Positions 59,331-64,000 of a DNA stretch of 64,000 nucleotides are shown here, piece by piece. This DNA is from Paracentrotus lividus (lineage: Eukaryota; Echinodermata; Echinoidea; Camarodonta; Echinidae). The notes beneath the pieces are model-generated. The model was given only the letters and a program-made list of their open reading frames with translations. It was not told where the DNA came from and did not search any database. The stretch is from the NCBI GenBank assembly GCA_940671915.1, contig CALNVZ010002100.1:22839254-22903253 (forward strand), given 5' to 3'. The number at the start of each line of letters is the position of its first letter. The first letter of the stretch is position 1. Both the position numbers and the translations under genes were made by a program.

Positions 59331-60045
59331 CAATATATGTACAAGACTTTTATAGTGCAGCATTCAAGCTGTGCAACTTCCCTCACACTTATGACGTCAT
59401 CAAGAACACTCCAAATTTTACTTGATGTTTAAGATTTCAGGGAGGGACAGGAATATCTCTAACTCCACTTCAGGTAGTCCGTTTTCACGAAATAAAAAGC
59501 AAGTTGTTCTACTCACCCAAACTGATTCGTTTCATATATGATAATAAGTCTTTACTACTCCACTTTAAGGTTTATTTTAGCATTGAAAGGGCACATTTAG
59601 AGTACACTGAAGAAGTGTGGGAGCACTGAACACCTTGCCCCCCCCCTCCCCGGTTCTATTGCCCTTTTTTACTTTGGATTCATCCTCACAAATGCAGTAA
59701 CCTACGATATTCAGAGAGATATTACTGGTCGAATTTCTATTTCTAAAATTGAGTGTTGAGTTTTAATACTCTGTCTACTCTGTCTATTTTTTTGCGTGTG
59801 TTTTCATATAAATTAGCCTCATACAGTATTTAAAGACAAAATTAAAAGAAAAATTAAAAATGCCAGAGGGTTTCTTGAAATTGTGTGATTTTGTCTGTTG
59901 AAATGTTCCAGCATGTGGGAAATCGTTTCTAACTGCATGCACATAGGCCTACTTGATAAACTATATTTTTCATATTATCATATTTGTATTATGTAATGTA
60001 CTAAATTACATTTTTCCTCCTTGTTTTATTCTCCAAAAAATATAG

Positions 60046-60057
60046 ATCCATGCTGCG
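60046..60057 (+). CDS. candidate 12-nt micro-exon, unit 7 (plus strand)
   Basis: ATCCATGCTGCG between TTCCTCCTTGTTTTATTCTCCAAAAAATATAG-type acceptor sequence and GTAAGTCG. In phase 1-1 it encodes Pro-Cys-Cys. It differs from unit 6 at two of 12 positions. Confidence 0.45.
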
Positions 60058-60079
60058 GTAAGTCGTTATTGATTTGTTT

Positions 60080-60101
60080 CTTATATATATATATATATAT
60101 A

Positions 60102-60160
<59 letters not shown>
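60080..60160. repeat. (AT)n microsatellite
   Basis: Nearly pure TA/AT run directly downstream of the unit 7 micro-exon donor, with a second AT run at about 60402-60430. The other units have only 5-10 AT repeats here. Confidence 0.9.
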
Positions 60161-60166
<6 letters not shown>

Positions 60167-60350
60167 AGGAAAGACGGAGTTTCCTTAGTGCCAACTACTG
60201 TCAGTTCTGCTCGGAGCAATCATCAGGTTGGTGAAGACTCCTTCAAACTATTTAATGTTTCTCTTCCAACGAATCTCACCAACCTGATGATTGTCCGGCA
60301 AGAAACTGACAGTAGTTGGCACTAAGGAAACTCCGTCTTCCTGAAATATA
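60161..60350. repeat. 190-bp near-perfect foldback inside the AT tract
   Basis: Arms of about 73 bases (60161-60233 and 60277-60350) pair almost perfectly: TATTTCAGGAAAGACGGAGT with ACTCCGTCTTCCTGAAATA, then CCAACTACTGTCAGTT, then ATCATCAGGTTGGTGA. The loop is about 43 bases. It is absent from the other units, so it was inserted into the AT run. It could be a foldback MITE or a snap-back product. Confidence 0.85.
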
Positions 60351-60402
60351 CTCGCTCCGTTTCCACGTAGAGCACTTTTGACGTTCCATGGTCTAACTTA
60401 CG

Positions 60403-60433
<31 letters not shown>

Positions 60434-62119
60434 GTTCATCAGACATTTTTCCTCAGATATTAGTGATGTTTGGAAATAAAACGACTACTTAGAGTAAGGT
60501 GTTATAGGGAGCAAAAAATGCCCATAGAATGGTATATGAGGTATGTTCTTCTACTACTCAGAGTAGCCCTCTACAAAGATGCTATTATGCTTTGGACTTA
60601 AAAAGGAAGTTTATCCCTTATTAAACCCAAATATTTACGCAAATATGTCACTTCTACAACTTTTTTTTTTTATGACCTTTGATAATTTTTTTTTTAAGGA
60701 ACGTTAAGGTGGTATCTCACTTCGCGAAAACGTCTCCGCGACAAGAATAGAAATTTGTCTCCACGACGGATAAAAGTCTTACAGACGTCTCGATATCGCG
60801 GAGCGTCTCGAGAAGGTTGGACTACTTCAGACTTTTTTCATGAATCGTCGCGGAGACGTCTCCGTAAAGTGAGATACCACTCTTAGAACAGCATTTTGCT
60901 TGCCGTTTCCTAGGGATGCAGATTAAGTATGACTTTGGAGTAATTCCTTCCCTATTGTTAACTTATTTGCTGAATTAATTTGAAGACCCATACGTCTTAT
61001 ATTATAACTATAATACAAATTATCTAGAAAATTATGTGCATTTGTAGCGTCATATACCGTGTAATCGCCCATCATCTTTATACATATACATGTATTTATA
61101 GTGCATGTACCTAGAACAAAAAAAAAATTGGTTAAGGGTCTCTTATTTGTACCTAATTGTCACGATTTTTGTCTTACTCAGACGGGTAAAATCAAGATGT
61201 GCTACCGCATCTCTATTAAAAATATATATATTTTTTATTATTTATTTTTAGTAATAAGAATGGTTTTCAAAAAGAAATTAAACTTAGAGGTGGCTATAAA
61301 TGGGTCATGTTCAAACCAGGTTTGCCTATCTTATTTTAAGCAGCTCATTGCCTGATCGATATGCACCAATTTTAAGAAAATCGGGTGAAAATTAGACAGT
61401 GCGGGCCAAAAACGATTTTAAGGCGTGGCAAAAAATGCTGAGTCATCGTTCTAAAATTGAAAAAGCTGTATTTCTTTTATTAAAATGCTATAAAAATGAT
61501 TCCAGTGTCTATTTCTATGTTTATTAGCCTGATAAATCAATGGCAGTGTCAAATTGCAAATGGTGGTTAGAAAGTACTGAAAAGGAGAATTAGAGTTTAA
61601 CCTTTAATTACGTAGGGTCTGTGAGGGCACCCTAGACAAATTGTGTTGCCCAATCGAAACCGCCGCTTTCTCAGAAATGTCGTTTCATGTATATTTCCTT
61701 ACAGTCTTACCAATCTTTTGACACAAGTTCATTAAAATCGGACATTCGACAAGAGATTACTTGACCTTTCGTGGCTGAAGGTCAAACCGAAATTTGAGAT
61801 TTTTGACATTTTGTGTACAAAACGAATGGCAAGGTCAGATTTCCTATTTAACTCTATGAATCACAGGTAAATCATTCTTTAGACTGGTTCTAGTATGTAT
61901 TCAGAATTAGATTGATCCAGATAATGATTTGAAGATCAGAAGGTCTATATCTATAATATTATGTATCATGTTTTATGAATTTCTATATTCTATGTTTTTA
62001 TTCTATTTGTATTATCTGTGTTTCCAGTTTAGGAATTTTAAACTTCAGCTTCATTGTCCCCGCCGAACGAGTTCGAGCAGGGACTATGAAACGGGCTCCG
62101 TACGTGTGTATGTGTTGTG

Positions 62120-62180
62120 TATGTATGTGTGTGTGTGTGTCCGTTCGTCCGTCCGTCCGTCCGTCCGTCCGTGCGTCCGT
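62120..62180. repeat. (TG)n and (GTCC)n simple repeats
   Basis: TATGTGTGTG run followed by GTCCGTCC at 62141-62172, inside the foldback element. Confidence 0.85.
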
Positions 62181-62189
62181 ATGTGACCA

Positions 62190-63130
62190 AAATCTTCAAT
62201 TTGCTACTCCTTGCCATTTTTCATTCAATTTCGATTCCGTTTGCTTTATTATAGCACTAGGTGATGGCTACCAAATTCTTCACAGAATTTTGACCTTTGA
62301 CCTTTGACCCTGATTTTGACCTATATTGTAATTGGCTACAAAATGCTACTCCTTCGCCATTTTTCATCCGATTTCGATTCTGTTTGCTTTATATGATAGC
62401 ACTAGGTGGGCTACAAACTTGTTCACAGAATTTTGACATTTGCCCCTTTGACCTTTGACCTTCATTTTTGACCTATATGTTAATGGCTGCAAATGCTACT
62501 CCTTCGCCATTTTCATCCGATTTCGAATCCGTTTGCTTTATATGATAGCACTAGTGAGGGCTACAAACTTCTTCAAGAATTTTGACTGTTGACCCTTTAC
62601 CTTTGACCTTGATTTATACTTATATTGTACATTGCTACAAAATGCTACTCCTTCACCATTTTCTTCCGATTTCGATTCCGTTTGCTTTATGTGATAGCAC
62701 TAGGTGATGGCTACAAAATTTCTTCACCGACTTTGACCTTTGACCTTTGACCTTATTTTTACCTATAATGTTAATTGGCAAATGCTACTCCTTCGCCATT
62801 TTCATCCGATTCGATTCCGTTTGCTTTATGTGATAGCACTAGGTGAGGCTACAAAACTTCTCACAGATTTTGACTTTGACCTTGACCTTGATTTTTGACC
62901 TATATTGTTAATTGGCTACAAAATGCTACTCCTTCGCCATTTTCATCCGATTTCGATTCCGTTGCTTTATGTGATAGCACTAGGTGAGGACTACAAACTT
63001 CTTCACAGAATTTTTACTTTGACCCCCTTGACCTTTGACCTTGACTTTTGACTATATTGTACATTGCTATAAAATGCTACTTCTTCGCCATTTTTACCCG
63101 ATTTGATTCTGTTTGCCTTATGTGATAGCA
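62190..63130. repeat. tandem repeat of about 130-145 bp, about seven copies
   Basis: Each copy contains ATGCTACTCCTTCGCCATTT, CGATTTCGATTCCGTTTGCT, GATAGCACTAGGTGA and a run of TTTGACC/TTGACCT words. It forms the centre of the foldback element. Copies differ mainly by dropped single bases. Confidence 0.88.
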
Positions 63131-63863
63131 CTGATCGATATAATGGGAATTTTACATTATCCGCGGGGACATATATTACGCATTGCGTAATTTACTAATC
63201 CACTTGTTTAGATTTGGTTTCATTCTCAATTAACATAAAAGCAGTCTCAAGAATGATTTACCTGTGATTTATAGAGTAAAATAGGAAATCTGACCTTGCC
63301 ATTGGTTTTGTACACAAAATGTCAAAAATCTCAAATTTCGTTTGACCTTTGGCCACGAAAGGTCAAGTAATGCTCTTGTTGAATGTCTGATTTCAATGAA
63401 CTTGGTGTCAAAAGATTGGTAAGACTGTAAGGAAATATACATGAAACAACATTTCTGAGAACGCGGCGGTTTCGATTGGCCAACACAATTTGTTTAGGGG
63501 CCCTCACAGACCCTACCGGTAATTAAAGGGTTAACCTCTAATTCTCCCTTTTCAGTACTTCTTAACCACTATTTGCATTTTAACACTGCCATTGGATTTA
63601 TCAGGCTGATAAACATAGAATAGACACCAGAATCATTTTTAGCCCTTTTAATAAGAAATACAGCTTTTCATATTTTGAAAACGATGACTCAGCATTTTTG
63701 GCCACGCCCCTTAAAATGTTTTTTTTTTTGGCCCGCACTGTCTCAATTTCACCGATTTTCTCAAATTGGTGGCATATCGATCAGGCAACGAGCTGCTTAA
63801 AATATAGATAGGCCAAACTTGGTTCTGAACATGACCTTTTTTACCCCTTTATAGCCCACCTCT

Positions 63864-64000
63864 ATAAATAAACTTCTAAGAGGTTAAAGGCTTAGGTATT
63901 TAGCATTGAAAAGGGCACATTTAGAGTACCTGAAGAAGTGTAGGAGCACTGTACACCTAGCCCCTCCCCCCCCCCCTCTCTCTCTCCCCGGTTCCAATCG
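63864..64000 (+). repeat. start of array unit 8 (plus orientation), runs off the window
   Basis: Resumes the array after the foldback insertion with AAACTTCTAAGAGG, TTTAGCATTGAAAAGGGCAC, CTGAAGAAGTGTAGGAGCAC and the poly-C/CCCCGGTTCC block. The mirrored array therefore continues to the right. Confidence 0.85.

Larger units (their letters stand above)
58172..61255 (+). repeat. inverted array unit 7 (plus orientation), interrupted
   Basis: Starts with TTCAAAAAGAATTAAACTTC and AAGAGGTTTTAAAGGCT at 58172-58215, is broken by 58216-59567 (minisatellite and flanks), and resumes at 59568 (AAGGTTTATTTTAGCATTG). It then shows all unit blocks in mirror order, including the micro-exon, the CATACCTCAT block (as ATGAGGTATG near 60537) and the MITE, to GAGATGCGGTAGC near 61200. 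It matches units 5-6 best but has many small deletions. Confidence 0.8.
61286..63863. mobile_element. 2.6-kb foldback or Mutator-like element with about 0.6-kb inverted arms
   Basis: Arms 61286-61895 and about 63240-63863 are inverted copies starting AGAGGTGG(G)CTATAAA. The flanks are near-identical, AAATTAAACTT on the left and AAATAAACTT on the right, so a target duplication of about 10 bp. It is inserted in an array unit at TTAAACTT|CTAAGAGG. Arms of this length with a 9-11-bp duplication suit Mutator-like or foldback elements. The interior is made of tandem repeats; no transposase. Confidence 0.75.

Noticed and set aside
58540-59386. Minus-strand frames of 103-134 codons of similar composition
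   Set aside because: Same minisatellite family as at 33.6 kb, so not coding.
62190-63130. Regular repeats considered as a CRISPR array
   Set aside because: Repeat and spacer are not separable, the unit is 130-145 bp, and the sequence is eukaryotic. It is a tandem repeat inside a foldback element.

Overview
The window looks like animal nuclear DNA, most likely from an echinoderm such as a sea urchin. The reasons are AT-rich intergenic DNA with many ACATGTA and TAGGCCTA words, short spliced exons with GT/AG borders, many small inverted-repeat elements (MITEs), LINE-type 3' tails, microsatellites, and two gene types common in marine invertebrates: a THAP-Kolobok transposase and a free-standing P2X7 C-terminal-like domain. 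The species is inference. No rRNA, tRNA or CRISPR was recognised.

Layout. 1-13.9 kb: no recognisable gene, only simple repeats, a LINE-type tail and a GC-rich patch. 14.1-22.9 kb (+): a six-exon THAP-domain gene fused to a Kolobok-type DDE transposase. The THAP exon is intact, but later exons carry many single-base indels and stops, so it is either a decaying gene or an unpolished assembly. 27.6-29.9 kb (-): an intact two-exon gene of about 198 codons for a P2X7 C-terminal-like zinc-binding domain, with a promoter-like segment upstream. 30-39.9 kb: a mosaic of foldback and inverted-repeat elements. Two are sharply bounded: a TIR element full of a 30-bp minisatellite, and a 2.4-kb composite that contains a 240-bp element with an exact TAA target duplication.

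40.5-53.6 kb (-): the 3' end of a membrane-protein gene. A cytoplasmic-tail exon (YEN motif, PDZ-type C-terminus) and a transmembrane exon join in frame. Upstream of them lies a tandem array of six near-identical units of about 1.3-1.5 kb. Five of the units (U1, U3, U4, U5, U6) hold a 12-nt candidate micro-exon between conserved splice signals; the 12 nt vary strongly while the introns around them are almost frozen. 57-64 kb (+): a mirror-image part of the system, with a 36-nt exon that shares the same intron start, a unit with another micro-exon, and the start of a further unit running off the window.

The most unusual feature is this mirrored array of variable micro-exons next to a transmembrane exon. 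Joined in phase 1 they would encode alternative membrane-proximal stalk residues with zero, one or two cysteines. The ectodomain was not found. All splicing is inferred from sequence and no transcript evidence was available.
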